Positions 16,801-26,001 are shown, numbered from the stretch's first letter. The stretch: DNA of 64,000 bases from an uncultured Clostridium sp. (GCA_900548455.1 URKQ01000003.1:1-64000); one strand, 5' to 3'. A program made the numbers and translations. Notes: generated by a model not told the origin, from the letters alone.

Positions 16801-18507
16801 ATGGATAATGATATTTCTTCACAAATATTTAATCTTATAAATGAAGCTAATGAAATCATAAATTATAATCCTAACAAGGCTAAAGCAATTTTAAACAATG
16901 TATATTCTTTATGTGAAAAATCCAAATGCGAATTAGGTAAGGCGTATTATTACCATTCTATGGCATTAATTTACAGAACTTCTTCAAATATAATAGAATG
17001 GATAGATTATAGCTATAAATCCTTAAATATTTTTAAAAAACAAGATAATAATTTAGGAATAGCAAAAGCTCTAAATTCATTAGGTTCTGGATATTTTCAT
17101 TTTGGTCAATATGAAGAAGCTCTTTTATGCTTTTTGCAATCTTTAAATGTATGTGATAGCCTTATACCAAAAGATAGTAAGCTTTTTGTATCTGCCTTAA
17201 GTAATATAGGCGAAGTATATAGAGCTACCTTACAATTTAATAAAGCCTATGAGTATTATAATTTTGCTTTATCTGAAGCCAAAGAAAAAAATTTATCAGA
17301 CCTATATGCTCAAATTCTATTAAATTTAGGACAAGCATTATGTGGAGAATGTCAATATGATAAAGCTTTAAAAAATTTTATGGACAGTTATTACATTGCG
17401 AAGAAATTAAAAAATATAATTTTATTAAGTGAAATTGAAACTCAAATTGGTTATGTACATTTTCAAAAAAAGAATTATTCTATAGCAATGAAATTTTATA
17501 CTAAAGCTTTAAATCGAATGGAACAAATAAACCATAAATACTATTCCTTAAATTTATTACTTAATATTGGTGTTTTAAAATTAGAGACCAATTCAGATGA
17601 CGGAATTGAATATTTTAATGAGGCCATTAAAAGATCTCAGGATTTACAGTCCAATTCAAATTTAGGGAAAGCCTATGATTACTTATACAAATACTACGAA
17701 GAATCACAAGATTTTAAAAAAGCATTGTTTTACTTAAAAAAATATCATGAAGTCTCTGAAAATATAGCCTCTACAACTTTGTCCAATAAATTAGAAATTT
17801 TACAGGTTCAATATAATCATTCATTAACACTAAATCATCTAGAAGAAATCAATGTATTAAATAAACATTTAGAAAAAGAATTATCAATAAAAAATAAAAC
17901 AATAAAAAATATGGAAAAAGAAAATTCATATTTAAAAACTAAAGCGCTTAACGATGCCCTAACTCAATTGCCTAATAGATATGCACTCAATTATAAACTA
18001 GAATCTATTTGGGATACTAACTCCATGAATAAAAAAATAGCATTCTTTATATTAGATATAGATAACTTTAAACTCTATAATGATTATTGGGGACATCCTC
18101 AAGGAGATCGCTGTCTTACTAACATAAGCAAATGTTTAAAGGAAATTCAAACCAGTAGGAATGATTTTTGTGGACGATATGGTGGTGAAGAATTTGTATA
18201 TTTAGCTGAAGATATTTCTTATGAAGAAGCTTTAAGCCTTGGAATTACCATTAGAAAAAAAATTAAGCAATTAGATATTAGATATACTGAAGGAAAAGGA
18301 AGTCCAACAGTAACCGTAAGTATTGGTGGTGTATATGGAGGTATCTCTACAATAAAAAATAGCAATAAAATGCTTGATATCGCCGATAAACAACTATATA
18401 ACTCTAAAAATGCTGGTAGAGACAATGTAACTCTTTTTAATTTTGACTCCTCTTGCTATTATAATAATTTAAAAAATGAAATAGCATTAAGTGGTACTGA
18501 AAAATAA
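16801..18507 (+). CDS. Cytoplasmic TPR-repeat diguanylate cyclase (GGDEF)
   Basis: The 568-residue protein lacks membrane segments. Residues about 35-330 are TPR helices (for example YEEALLCFLQSLNVCD, YDKALKNFMDSYYIAKKL), then a coiled-coil linker (about 335-385), then a GGDEF domain with GGEEF at 461-465. It should make cyclic di-GMP from two GTP, controlled by protein or peptide binding to the TPR part. The inhibitory RxxD site, expected five residues before GGEEF, reads SRND and has lost its Arg, so product inhibition is probably absent. AAGGAG precedes the ATG. It has its own promoter and terminator. No EAL domain is in the window. Confidence 0.92.
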   Translation: MDNDISSQIFNLINEANEIINYNPNKAKAILNNVYSLCEKSKCELGKAYYYHSMALIYRTSSNIIEWIDYSYKSLNIFKKQDNNLGIAKALNSLGSGYFHFGQYEEALLCFLQSLNVCDSLIPKDSKLFVSALSNIGEVYRATLQFNKAYEYYNFALSEAKEKNLSDLYAQILLNLGQALCGECQYDKALKNFMDSYYIAKKLKNIILLSEIETQIGYVHFQKKNYSIAMKFYTKALNRMEQINHKYYSLNLLLNIGVLKLETNSDDGIEYFNEAIKRSQDLQSNSNLGKAYDYLYKYYEESQDFKKALFYLKKYHEVSENIASTTLSNKLEILQVQYNHSLTLNHLEEINVLNKHLEKELSIKNKTIKNMEKENSYLKTKALNDALTQLPNRYALNYKLESIWDTNSMNKKIAFFILDIDNFKLYNDYWGHPQGDRCLTNISKCLKEIQTSRNDFCGRYGGEEFVYLAEDISYEEALSLGITIRKKIKQLDIRYTEGKGSPTVTVSIGGVYGGISTIKNSNKMLDIADKQLYNSKNAGRDNVTLFNFDSSCYYNNLKNEIALSGTEK

Positions 18508-18513
18508 TCAAAA

Positions 18514-18560
18514 AAATATGTCAATAAAAATTTGGTAAAAATTTATTGACATATTTTTTA
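18514..18560 (+). terminator. Terminator of the TPR-GGDEF gene
   Basis: AAATATGTCAATAAA pairs with TTTATTGACATATTT and is followed by T-rich sequence. Confidence 0.88.
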
Positions 18561-18640
18561 TTTGTACGGATAAACTAAGGACGAGTTTCATTACTCTTTT
18601 TTATTTTTTCAACAAAATATTATACAAAGGATGTGTTATG

Positions 18641-19195
18641 ATGAAAAAATCTTTACTTGTATTAGCTCTAGCTAGTACATTAGTTACTTCTTCTACATTT
18701 GCTTTTGGCCTGGATAACACTTATAATTCAAATTATATTGAAGACGATATAATTACAGACGCTCCCGATCGAGAGGATAAATTAGAAATTGCTCCAAGTC
18801 CAAAAAACAATGAAAACGATACAAATATTAATAAAGAATCATCTCCTCAAAATGATACTAAGTCTAAAATAATAGAAAAAAATTCAAAAGACATAGATAA
18901 GGAATCTAATGATAAAAAAAATAACATAGAGAATAATCAAGCTCCTAACAATAATATTAAAAAACAGGACGAAAAAAATACTAAGTCCCCCAAAGAAAGT
19001 GATGTTAAAGAAAAAAAACCATCAGAAAATCAAAATAGTATAGAGAAAAAAAATGAAATAAAAAAGGAAGAAAACTCTAAAACTAAACAAAATAAAGTAG
19101 AAGAAAAAAATAGTAATGAACAAAATAAATCAAAATTTAAACTCTTTAAAAAAGAAAATAATAATAATAACTGTGATACTGAAAATAAAAATTAA
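18641..19195 (+). CDS. Secreted Lys/Asn/Glu-rich low-complexity protein
   Basis: The ATG at 18641 (another lies three bases earlier) follows AAGGATGTG and opens a 184-residue protein with a clear signal peptide (MKKSLLVLALASTLVTSSTF, likely cut near AFG). The rest is almost entirely Lys, Asn, Glu, Ser and Asp, with no hydrophobic core and no cysteine until near the C-terminus. It is therefore probably disordered and exported. No sorting motif or wall-binding repeat is seen. It lies between a diguanylate cyclase and another small exported protein, each with its own terminator. Function unknown. Confidence 0.7.
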   Translation: MKKSLLVLALASTLVTSSTFAFGLDNTYNSNYIEDDIITDAPDREDKLEIAPSPKNNENDTNINKESSPQNDTKSKIIEKNSKDIDKESNDKKNNIENNQAPNNNIKKQDEKNTKSPKESDVKEKKPSENQNSIEKKNEIKKEENSKTKQNKVEEKNSNEQNKSKFKLFKKENNNNNCDTENKN

Positions 19196-19196
19196 T

Positions 19197-19236
19197 AAAT
19201 CAGGAGTTGCTAATGCAACTCTTGATTTTTTTAATT
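19197..19236 (+). terminator. Terminator of the low-complexity secreted gene
   Basis: AGGAGTTGC pairs with GCAACTCTT around a TAAT loop, followed by seven T residues. Confidence 0.88.
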
Positions 19237-19305
19237 TTATGCTAGATATATTAATATCTTATAGAAAAGAAGTAAATACTATATATATTGATAGGAGGTA
19301 ACCAT

Positions 19306-19746
19306 ATGAAAAAAAAATCATTTAAATTAATGTTTGGTACTATAATAATAATTACTTCATTAAATATGTTCCTTACAAATAAGATATTATCTATACTTAC
19401 TTATAATGATGTTATTTGCTTTTACAATACTGCCTCATATCCTTCCAATGATTCTTCAATATTAAATATACCAACATTAAGTGTAAAAGAAAAAAAATTA
19501 TTAACTACTATTTATGAAAACCATTATCCCAAATTAGTAGATGCTATGTTACAACTTCGAAATGAAGGAGTACTTAGTAATGATGATATCATAAATATTC
19601 ATAAATTTATTAGTGACCTTGCAATAAATAGTAGTGTTGAACTTCCTCATAATGACAAAGATTTAATAGATTACCTATATGATAATAATATTATTAATGA
19701 CTCTCAATATGAACGATTATTAAAACTTACTGATGAAAAAAGATAG
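19306..19746 (+). CDS. Small exported helical protein, paralogue of 5997-6344
   Basis: The frame opens at 19288, but AGGAGGT lies six bases before the ATG at 19306, giving 146 residues. The N-terminus is a Lys-rich start plus one hydrophobic segment (about 6-27) that may be an uncleaved signal anchor. The C-terminal 90 residues match the small secreted protein at 5997-6344: LVDAMLQLRNEGVLSNDDI, IHKFISDL, and NIINDSQYERLLKL in the same order and spacing. This copy has an extra 40-residue linker after the signal. Function is unknown. The duplication within one locus hints at a surface role. Confidence 0.75.
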   Translation: MKKKSFKLMFGTIIIITSLNMFLTNKILSILTYNDVICFYNTASYPSNDSSILNIPTLSVKEKKLLTTIYENHYPKLVDAMLQLRNEGVLSNDDIINIHKFISDLAINSSVELPHNDKDLIDYLYDNNIINDSQYERLLKLTDEKR

Positions 19747-19795
19747 ATAGCATGGCTGCTAATCACAGCTACTGCTATCTATTCTTTTCTTTTTA
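19744..19795 (+). terminator. Terminator overlapping the end of the convergent thrE gene
   Basis: ATAGATAGCA pairs with TGCTATCTAT, with an inner GCTG/CAGC, then CTTTTCTTTTT. The stem covers the last codons and stop of the minus-strand gene at 19759. Confidence 0.75.
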
Positions 19796-20238
19796 TTATT
19801 TTTAATGGAATGAATGTCTTTATAGATTTTACTAAAAAATCGATATGTAGTGCTTGCTATCATAATTCCAAATGCAATAGCTCCCGCAACAATTATAGTT
19901 TGGGTTCCATTTTCAAAGGCTCTATTATAATTCCCTTCTACTATATATATTACCGTATTATAGGCCATTATTCCTGGAACAAGTGGAAAGATTCCTGGAA
20001 TTGAAAACTGCATACCTGGAGCCTTAATTATTCTAGCCATTATTTCGCTATATAATCCAACTACCATGGATCCCATAAATGTACCAAGTATTATTCCTCC
20101 ACCACAATTATTAGTAATCATATATACAGCCCAACCTAATGCTCCAGATATTCCTGCCCATATTAATTTTTTTCTATCTATATTAAATAAAATTGCAGGA
20201 AATACGCTTCCAAAAAAAGCCAAAACAACTTGTCTCAT
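19759..20238 (-). CDS. Threonine/serine exporter, C-terminal-type subunit (ThrE_2)
   Basis: This 159-residue membrane protein has about five segments. Its glycine-rich GGGIILGTFMGSMVVGLYSE and FSIPGIFPLVPGIMAYNTV stretches are typical of the ThrE_2 (DUF3815) half. In corynebacteria both halves are one ThrE protein; in most clostridia they are two adjacent genes, as here. The pair is expected to export threonine and serine. The last helix is followed by a basic tail. AAGGAGG precedes the ATG. It is downstream partner of the gene at 20296-21048, 57 bases apart. Confidence 0.88.
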   Translation of the reverse strand: MRQVVLAFFGSVFPAILFNIDRKKLIWAGISGALGWAVYMITNNCGGGIILGTFMGSMVVGLYSEIMARIIKAPGMQFSIPGIFPLVPGIMAYNTVIYIVEGNYNRAFENGTQTIIVAGAIAFGIMIASTTYRFFSKIYKDIHSIKNNKKKRIDSSSCD

Positions 20239-20295
20239 ATTTTTGATCCTCCTTATAAACTAGCTCTGCATACAATTACAGTTATATTACACAGC

Positions 20296-21048
20296 CTATA
20301 ATAATGAACTACAAACTAAAGAAGCACCAATTCCTGATCCTATAGCTATTACTACTAACATAGCTTCCCCACATCTTGCTATTCCAGAAATAAATCCCCC
20401 ATAAACTATATCTTTTATCCCATTGGTAAACGCAACACCAGGTAGCAATACCATTATTGCTCCTAAAATAATATTGTCTCTGGCCAATGATGGTATCATC
20501 CATTCCACAAGTGATGCCATACCACCTATTATGCATCCAGAAAAAAAGAAAATAAAAAATTGAAAAAATCCAATTTGTGTGACCTTGTCCACAATATAAT
20601 AAATGAGCATCCCTATCATCGTTGCAAAAATAGCCTCATAAACGCCACCATTAAAAAATAAACAATATACAAAACAGGTCATCCCACCAGCCCATACTCT
20701 AGTAGGTAAGACAAAGTGAGGCGAGTCCTGTATTTTTTTTAATTTAGCAATAGCCTCTTCATATGTAAATTGCTCTTTTTCAATCTGTCTAGAAAAATCA
20801 TTTATTAATTCAATCCTATAGAGATCAACTGAATTATTTTTCGAATTCATAAGTGATGTAACCTTTTCTTGATTTTTATCTGAAACAGATAGAAAAATTC
20901 CATTTCCTGTAGTAATACATTGACTTCTAAAATCATATGCCTTACAAATTCTCTCCATGGTTTCTTCAACTCTATATGATTCAGAACCATTACTAATTAG
21001 TATTTCTCCAGCTAGCAATGCAACATCTAACACTTCTTTTGCATTCAT
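20296..21048 (-). CDS. Threonine/serine exporter, N-terminal-type subunit (ThrE/DUF1212)
   Basis: The 250-residue protein has the soluble N-terminal domain of the DUF1212 family (LLAGEILISNGSESYRVEET, about 10-30) followed by five membrane helices from about residue 125. GAIMVLLPGVAFTNGIKD near 190-210 is the conserved family signature. It should form the ThrE exporter with the next gene. CGGAGGGG precedes the ATG. A promoter lies 40 bases upstream. On the other strand a glycine riboswitch starts about 165 bases away, which is suggestive because serine and glycine interconvert. Confidence 0.9.
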   Translation of the reverse strand: MNAKEVLDVALLAGEILISNGSESYRVEETMERICKAYDFRSQCITTGNGIFLSVSDKNQEKVTSLMNSKNNSVDLYRIELINDFSRQIEKEQFTYEEAIAKLKKIQDSPHFVLPTRVWAGGMTCFVYCLFFNGGVYEAIFATMIGMLIYYIVDKVTQIGFFQFFIFFFSGCIIGGMASLVEWMIPSLARDNIILGAIMVLLPGVAFTNGIKDIVYGGFISGIARCGEAMLVVIAIGSGIGASLVCSSLL

Positions 21049-21086
21049 GGAATCCCCTCCGTTTATATTTTCTTCTACAATTCACA

Positions 21087-21114
21087 ATTATATCAGCTAT
21101 GTAAAAATACACAA
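21087..21114 (-). promoter_or_regulatory. Candidate promoter of the thrE pair
   Basis: On the minus strand TTGTGT and TATAAT are 16 bases apart, about 40 bases upstream of the start codon at 21048. Confidence 0.55.
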
Positions 21115-21156
21115 TATTTTTATTTTAATCCAATTGTTACTATTGGTTTTTTCTAT

Positions 21157-21185
21157 TTGCATATTTTTTAAGAATATTCTATAAT
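21157..21185 (+). promoter_or_regulatory. Promoter of the glycine riboswitch transcript
   Basis: TTGCAT and TATAAT are exactly 17 bases apart, placing the transcription start near 21192, about 20 bases before the first aptamer. Confidence 0.75.
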
Positions 21186-21211
21186 TTATATATAAATTTC
21201 ATATTTGTAGA

Positions 21212-21392
21212 TGATAGAGTTCTGGAAAATTCATATAGGATACCGTAGGCGCAAAAAGTAGTAAATCCAGACTACTTTGAAACTCTCAGGTTAATTACAG
21301 GCTTTTGATACACCTCTGGAGAGATCACTTAATGTGACATCGAAGAAGTAATACATTTATGTAAAATCTTTCAGATAAAAAAGACAGAGCAA
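21212..21392 (+). ncRNA. Tandem glycine riboswitch with no downstream gene
   Basis: Two glycine aptamers follow one another. The first has ACCGTAGGCGCAAA and GAAACTCTCAGGTTAA (about 21212-21305). The second has TCTGGAGAGAT, CATCGAAGAAGTAA, AATCTTTCAGATAAAAAAG and GACAGAGC (about 21312-21392), close to the family consensus. A promoter and a terminator-type expression platform flank it. No plus-strand gene follows: the next 300 bases contain only short frames and then the 3' end of a convergent ABC gene. Glycine riboswitches normally precede gcv or Na+/amino-acid symporter genes, so this one is either orphaned by deletion or acts as an RNA in its own right. Confidence 0.88.
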
Positions 21393-21400
21393 GGATGTTT

Positions 21401-21458
21401 TTTTGCTATATCATAATAGTGGTATTTTTATAGCAAGAAATCTTTCTTGCTTCTTTTA
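21401..21458 (+). terminator. Expression platform of the glycine riboswitch
   Basis: AGCAAGAA pairs with TTCTTGCT (21432-21451) and is followed by TCTTTT. TTGCTAT at 21404-21410 can instead pair with ATAGCAA at 21430-21436, giving an antiterminator, so the switch looks mechanistically intact. No coding sequence follows it. Confidence 0.7.
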
Positions 21459-21667
21459 TGTACAAAAATTTATATTGTGTTTTTATTCTATAGGTACTAA
21501 TAGAGCTAGTTTTAATTTGATTTTTAGTTAAATGCATACCAATCGTATAACTATTATTATAAAAATATATGTTACCCTACATTAATATTTTTCCTTCAAA
21601 TTAGTTTCTAGCAAAATTTTTTATTTATTAATATTACCTATAGATATTAAAATAAATATTTTATCAC

Positions 21668-21709
21668 AAAACGTATTAAGGAGCCAGCTAAAAGCTGACT
21701 CCTTAATAC
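21668..21709 (-). terminator. Terminator of the first ABC exporter operon
   Basis: Fifteen or more bases (TATTAAGGAGTCAGCT and its complement) form a long near-perfect stem directly after the stop codon, followed on the minus strand by CGTTTTGTG. Confidence 0.8.
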
Positions 21710-21710
21710 A

Positions 21711-23621
21711 TTATATTGCTTCTTCATCTTCATTTTCAAACTGACTATTATATAATTTAGCATAAAATCCATTTGCTTTTAATAACTCTTCATGATTTCC
21801 TTGTTCAACAATATCTCCCTCTTTCATAACAAGGATTAAATCAGCATCTTTTATAGTTGATAATCTATGTGCAATAACAAAACTTGTTCTTCCATGCATT
21901 AAATTATCCATTGCTTTTTGTATTAAAACCTCAGTACGAGTATCTACAGAACTTGTTGCTTCGTCTAAAATAAGTATTTTAGGATCTGCTAATATTGCTC
22001 TAGCTATTGTTAATAATTGTTTTTGTCCTGCTGAAACATTATTAGCTTCTTCATTTAAAATCATTTTATAACCATCTGGAAGAGTTCTAACAAAGTGGTC
22101 AACATTTGCCGCTTTTGCTGCCTTAAGTACTTCTTCATCAGTTGCATTTAATCTTCCATATCTAATGTTTTCCATTATAGTTCCATTAAATAACCAAGTA
22201 TCTTGAAGAACCATCCCAAAAAGACTTCTTAAGTCTTGCCTATTAAAATCATTAATATTATGACCATCAATTAGTATGGCACCAGAACTAACATCATAAA
22301 ATCTCATTAATAATTTAACTATTGTAGTTTTTCCAGCCCCTGTAGGTCCAACAATAGCAACTTTTTGTCCTGGTTTAATATTAGCCGTGAAATCATTTAT
22401 AATAGTCTTGTCTTCTCTATATCCAAAATGAACATGCTCAAAATGAACTTCACCTTTAATATCTTCAACCTTTTCATCCTCTTTAAGATTTTCTTTCGAA
22501 TCCATTAAATCAATTCTATGAATCTTTACAGGATTATCAGCAAATTGAACTTCTTCTTCTTCATTTAAAAATTCAAATACTCTTTCTGCAGCTGCTGCTG
22601 TTGATTGCATTAAATTAGCTATCTGAGCTGATTGAGCTATAGGCTGATTAAAGCTTCTTACATATTGTATAAAAGATTGTATTTCTCCAACATCTATACT
22701 TCCCTTTATAGCAAGCCATCCTCCTAAAATTGAAACTACAACATAGCCTAAATTTCCTATAAACGTCATTATAGGCATCATCATTCCTGAAAGAAACTGT
22801 GATTTCCAAGCTGATTCATATAACTCATCATTAAGTTTGGAAAACTCTCTTATTGCATCCTCTTCTCCATTAAATGCTTTTACAATATTATGACCACCAT
22901 ATACTTCCTCTACTTGACCATTAACTTCACCTAAGTATCGCTGTTGGTTTCTAAAAAATCGTTGAGATTTTTTTACCACTTGAGAAATAAGGAATATTGA
23001 AATAGGTAATACAAGTAATGATGCAATCGTCATAATTCCACTTATAGAAATCATCATTATTAGAACTCCAATTACAGTGGTAATTGACGTTATAACTTGG
23101 GTCATTATTTGATTTAAATTTTGGCTCATGGTATCTACATCATTAGTTACTCTCGATAATACTTCTCCATGAGTTTTTGTATCAAAGTATTTAATTGGCA
23201 TTAAATTTATTTTTTTAGAGATTTCTTTTCTTAAATTATATGATACTTTCTGGGAAATACCAGACATTATAAACCCTTGAATAAACGAGAACCCAGCACT
23301 TATCAAATAAAGTATTAGTAGGAACATAAGTATTTTACCTACATATGCAAAATCTATTCCTATTCCACTTCCTGTAAGTTTACTTAATAATCCTTCAAAT
23401 ATACTAGTTGTTGCTTTTCCTAATATTTTAGGTCCAACTATTGAAAATGCAGCACTCCCTATAGCAAAAATAATTACTACAAATATTGATATTTTATAAG
23501 GCTTTAGATATTCAACTAGGTTTTTCATGGTTCCTTTAAAGTTTTTAGCTTTATCTCCACTTCTCATCATTGAACCAGGCCCCATCATAGGTCCTCTTTT
23601 GGGTGCTTTTTCATTACTCAT
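21711..23621 (-). CDS. ABC multidrug exporter half, canonical ATPase site
   Basis: The 636-residue half-transporter has a Gly/Met/Pro-rich N-terminal extension, six membrane helices (about 40-340) and an ATPase domain with Walker A GPTGAGKTT, signature NVSAGQKQL and Walker B ILDEATSSVD, whose catalytic Glu is present. Its start overlaps the end of the partner gene by eight bases, so the two are coupled and should form a heterodimer of the BmrCD/LmrCD kind that exports drugs or peptides. Its signature has Ala where the partner has Gly. The gene pair is divergent from a marR gene. Confidence 0.93.
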   Translation of the reverse strand: MSNEKAPKRGPMMGPGSMMRSGDKAKNFKGTMKNLVEYLKPYKISIFVVIIFAIGSAAFSIVGPKILGKATTSIFEGLLSKLTGSGIGIDFAYVGKILMFLLILYLISAGFSFIQGFIMSGISQKVSYNLRKEISKKINLMPIKYFDTKTHGEVLSRVTNDVDTMSQNLNQIMTQVITSITTVIGVLIMMISISGIMTIASLLVLPISIFLISQVVKKSQRFFRNQQRYLGEVNGQVEEVYGGHNIVKAFNGEEDAIREFSKLNDELYESAWKSQFLSGMMMPIMTFIGNLGYVVVSILGGWLAIKGSIDVGEIQSFIQYVRSFNQPIAQSAQIANLMQSTAAAAERVFEFLNEEEEVQFADNPVKIHRIDLMDSKENLKEDEKVEDIKGEVHFEHVHFGYREDKTIINDFTANIKPGQKVAIVGPTGAGKTTIVKLLMRFYDVSSGAILIDGHNINDFNRQDLRSLFGMVLQDTWLFNGTIMENIRYGRLNATDEEVLKAAKAANVDHFVRTLPDGYKMILNEEANNVSAGQKQLLTIARAILADPKILILDEATSSVDTRTEVLIQKAMDNLMHGRTSFVIAHRLSTIKDADLILVMKEGDIVEQGNHEELLKANGFYAKLYNSQFENEDEEAI

Positions 23622-25869
23622 TGCCTAACTCCTCCTTTGAAAGCTGAGATAGTGCTATTTGTTTATACACTTCACAATTTTTCATAAGTTCACTATGAGA
23701 ACCAATTCCTACTACAGTACCCTCATCAAGAACAACTATTTGATTAGCATGTAAAATTGTACTTATTCTCTGAGCTACAATTAATACTGTACTATTTTTT
23801 GTTTCTTTTCCAAGTGCTCTACGTAAAGCTGCATCTGTTTTAAAATCTAAAGCTGAAAAACTATCATCAAAGATATATACCTCTGGTGATTTTGCAATAG
23901 CTCTTGCAATAGATAATCTCTGCTTTTGACCTCCAGATACATTTGTACCACCTTGAGAAATATGAGTTTCGTATCCTTCTACTGTTCCTGCAATAAATTC
24001 TGTTGCCTGTGCTATTTCAGCCGCTTTGATTATCTCTTTTTTATCAAGTTCCTCATTCCCATATTTAATATTCTCTTCTATAGAACCTGTAAATAGCACT
24101 CCTTTTTGTGGTACATATCCTATCTTACTTCTAAGTTCATGTTGGCTCACTTGCCTAATATCTACACCATCTAATGTTATATCTCCATCAGTTACATCAT
24201 AAAATCTAGGTATTAAATTAACTAAAGTTGATTTCCCACTACCTGTGCTACCTATGAATGCTGTTGTTTCACCAGGTCTTGCTGTAAATGATATATTTTG
24301 CAATACATATTCATCTGCATTAGGATATTTGAATGATACATCATGAAATCTAAGTGTACCTTTTTTACTTTCTTTAAAATTTACTGGTGATGTTGGATCT
24401 TTTATAGCGTCTTCTGTATTTAATATTTCATCAATACGCCCTGCTGAAACTGCTGCTCTAGGAAGCATAATTGAAATCATAGATATCATTAAAAATGCCA
24501 TGATTATTTGCATAGTATATTGAATAAATGCCATCATATCCCCTACTTGCATTGTGCCTGCATCTACACTATGAGATCCATTCCAAACAATTAATATTGT
24601 TATAGCATTCATAATAAGCATCATAGTAGGCATCATTAGTGCCATTGATCTATTTACAAATAAATTAGTTTTAGTTAAATCTCTATTAGCTTTATCAAAT
24701 CTCTTTTCTTCATGTTTTTCAGTACTAAATGCACGAATAACCATCATTCCTGTTAAAATCTCTCTGGTAACTAAGTTTACTCTATCAACTAAACTTTGTA
24801 ATTTTTTAAACCTAGGCATTACAACAGAGAATAATGTGATTACTACTATTGAAATGGATATTACTGCAACTACAATTATCCACGCCATGGTACTTTCCGT
24901 ATTTAAAACTTTTATAATTCCACCAATTCCTAGTATTGGAGCATAAAAAACTATTCTTAAAAGCATTACCATTAAATTTTGAACTTGTTGAATGTCATTA
25001 GTACTACGTGTAATTAATGATGCTGTAGAAAACTTATCTAATTCAACATTTGAAAATCCAACAACTTTTGAAAATACACCTTTTCTTAAATCTCTTCCTA
25101 GCCCTGCAGCTACTCTAGCTGCAATAAACCCTACTAAAATTGTGGCTGCCATACTCAATAAAGCTATGAAAATCATTTTTGCTCCTGTTATTAGGATATA
25201 CTTATTTTGCATAACTTCAGTATTAATTCCTACCTGATTATACTCACTCTTAACAAAAGACACAGCCGCTTGTTCAATCATGGTATTAGGTAAACTATCA
25301 AATTCATTTAAAAATCCCTCGGTTATTTTTTCTAACTGCTCTTTAGGTAATTGTTGAAAAACTTCAATTAAGTCTACATTCTCATCAATAGGCATAACTG
25401 ATGACAATTCACTTAACATAGCTTTTCTTATTTGTTCACTTCTCTCATCCTTCCCTTCTAGAGTAGATAAAATAATCATTGGTTTAGCAAAAATCGAATT
25501 TAGTTTTTCTACAGTTTCATTATCTTTAGTTGATAATTCATATATTGATTCATTTGAAATAGCAGGATACTTTTTACTATATTCTTCATATTCATTTTCA
25601 GATAAATGCATTCTATCTATCTTAGAATAATTAATTTCAATCTCCTCAATTTCATCTTCACGCATAAAGAGTTCTAGATTCTTTAATTGTTCCTCTCTTA
25701 TTGCCTTTGGTGTTACTCGTTCAACTCCACCTTGCTGTATACCAACATTTACTATATTGGATGTATATGAGGGTAAAGATAAGTCACAACTTGCCTGAAT
25801 AATTAAAAGTATTATAATCATTATAATCGGCACTATGGAATTCTTTAAATACTTAATAAGTTTTAACAA
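23614..25869 (-). CDS. ABC multidrug exporter half with extracellular domain, degenerate site
   Basis: This 751-residue half-transporter has a large charged extracellular domain (about 33-215) between its first two membrane helices, as known for the BmrD-type partner of heterodimeric exporters. The ATPase domain shows Walker A GSTGSGKST, signature NVSGGQKQR and Walker B IFDDSFSALD, where Asp replaces the catalytic Glu. This gives the asymmetric, single-hydrolytic-site arrangement. It is the first gene of the operon; AGGAGGAAGG precedes the ATG. A promoter containing a MarR-like operator lies about 160 bases upstream. Confidence 0.93.
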   Translation of the reverse strand: MLKLIKYLKNSIVPIIMIIILLIIQASCDLSLPSYTSNIVNVGIQQGGVERVTPKAIREEQLKNLELFMREDEIEEIEINYSKIDRMHLSENEYEEYSKKYPAISNESIYELSTKDNETVEKLNSIFAKPMIILSTLEGKDERSEQIRKAMLSELSSVMPIDENVDLIEVFQQLPKEQLEKITEGFLNEFDSLPNTMIEQAAVSFVKSEYNQVGINTEVMQNKYILITGAKMIFIALLSMAATILVGFIAARVAAGLGRDLRKGVFSKVVGFSNVELDKFSTASLITRSTNDIQQVQNLMVMLLRIVFYAPILGIGGIIKVLNTESTMAWIIVVAVISISIVVITLFSVVMPRFKKLQSLVDRVNLVTREILTGMMVIRAFSTEKHEEKRFDKANRDLTKTNLFVNRSMALMMPTMMLIMNAITILIVWNGSHSVDAGTMQVGDMMAFIQYTMQIIMAFLMISMISIMLPRAAVSAGRIDEILNTEDAIKDPTSPVNFKESKKGTLRFHDVSFKYPNADEYVLQNISFTARPGETTAFIGSTGSGKSTLVNLIPRFYDVTDGDITLDGVDIRQVSQHELRSKIGYVPQKGVLFTGSIEENIKYGNEELDKKEIIKAAEIAQATEFIAGTVEGYETHISQGGTNVSGGQKQRLSIARAIAKSPEVYIFDDSFSALDFKTDAALRRALGKETKNSTVLIVAQRISTILHANQIVVLDEGTVVGIGSHSELMKNCEVYKQIALSQLSKEELGNE

Positions 25870-26001
25870 TTGCCCTTCCTCCTTTTTGTTAACTATTTTT
25901 TCTTTAGTTTATCTCTTATAAAAGAAAATACACCATCTTAATTGCATTTTTAAATTCTATTACTTATAATATATTTATACTTATTTGTAATGAATATATA
26001 A

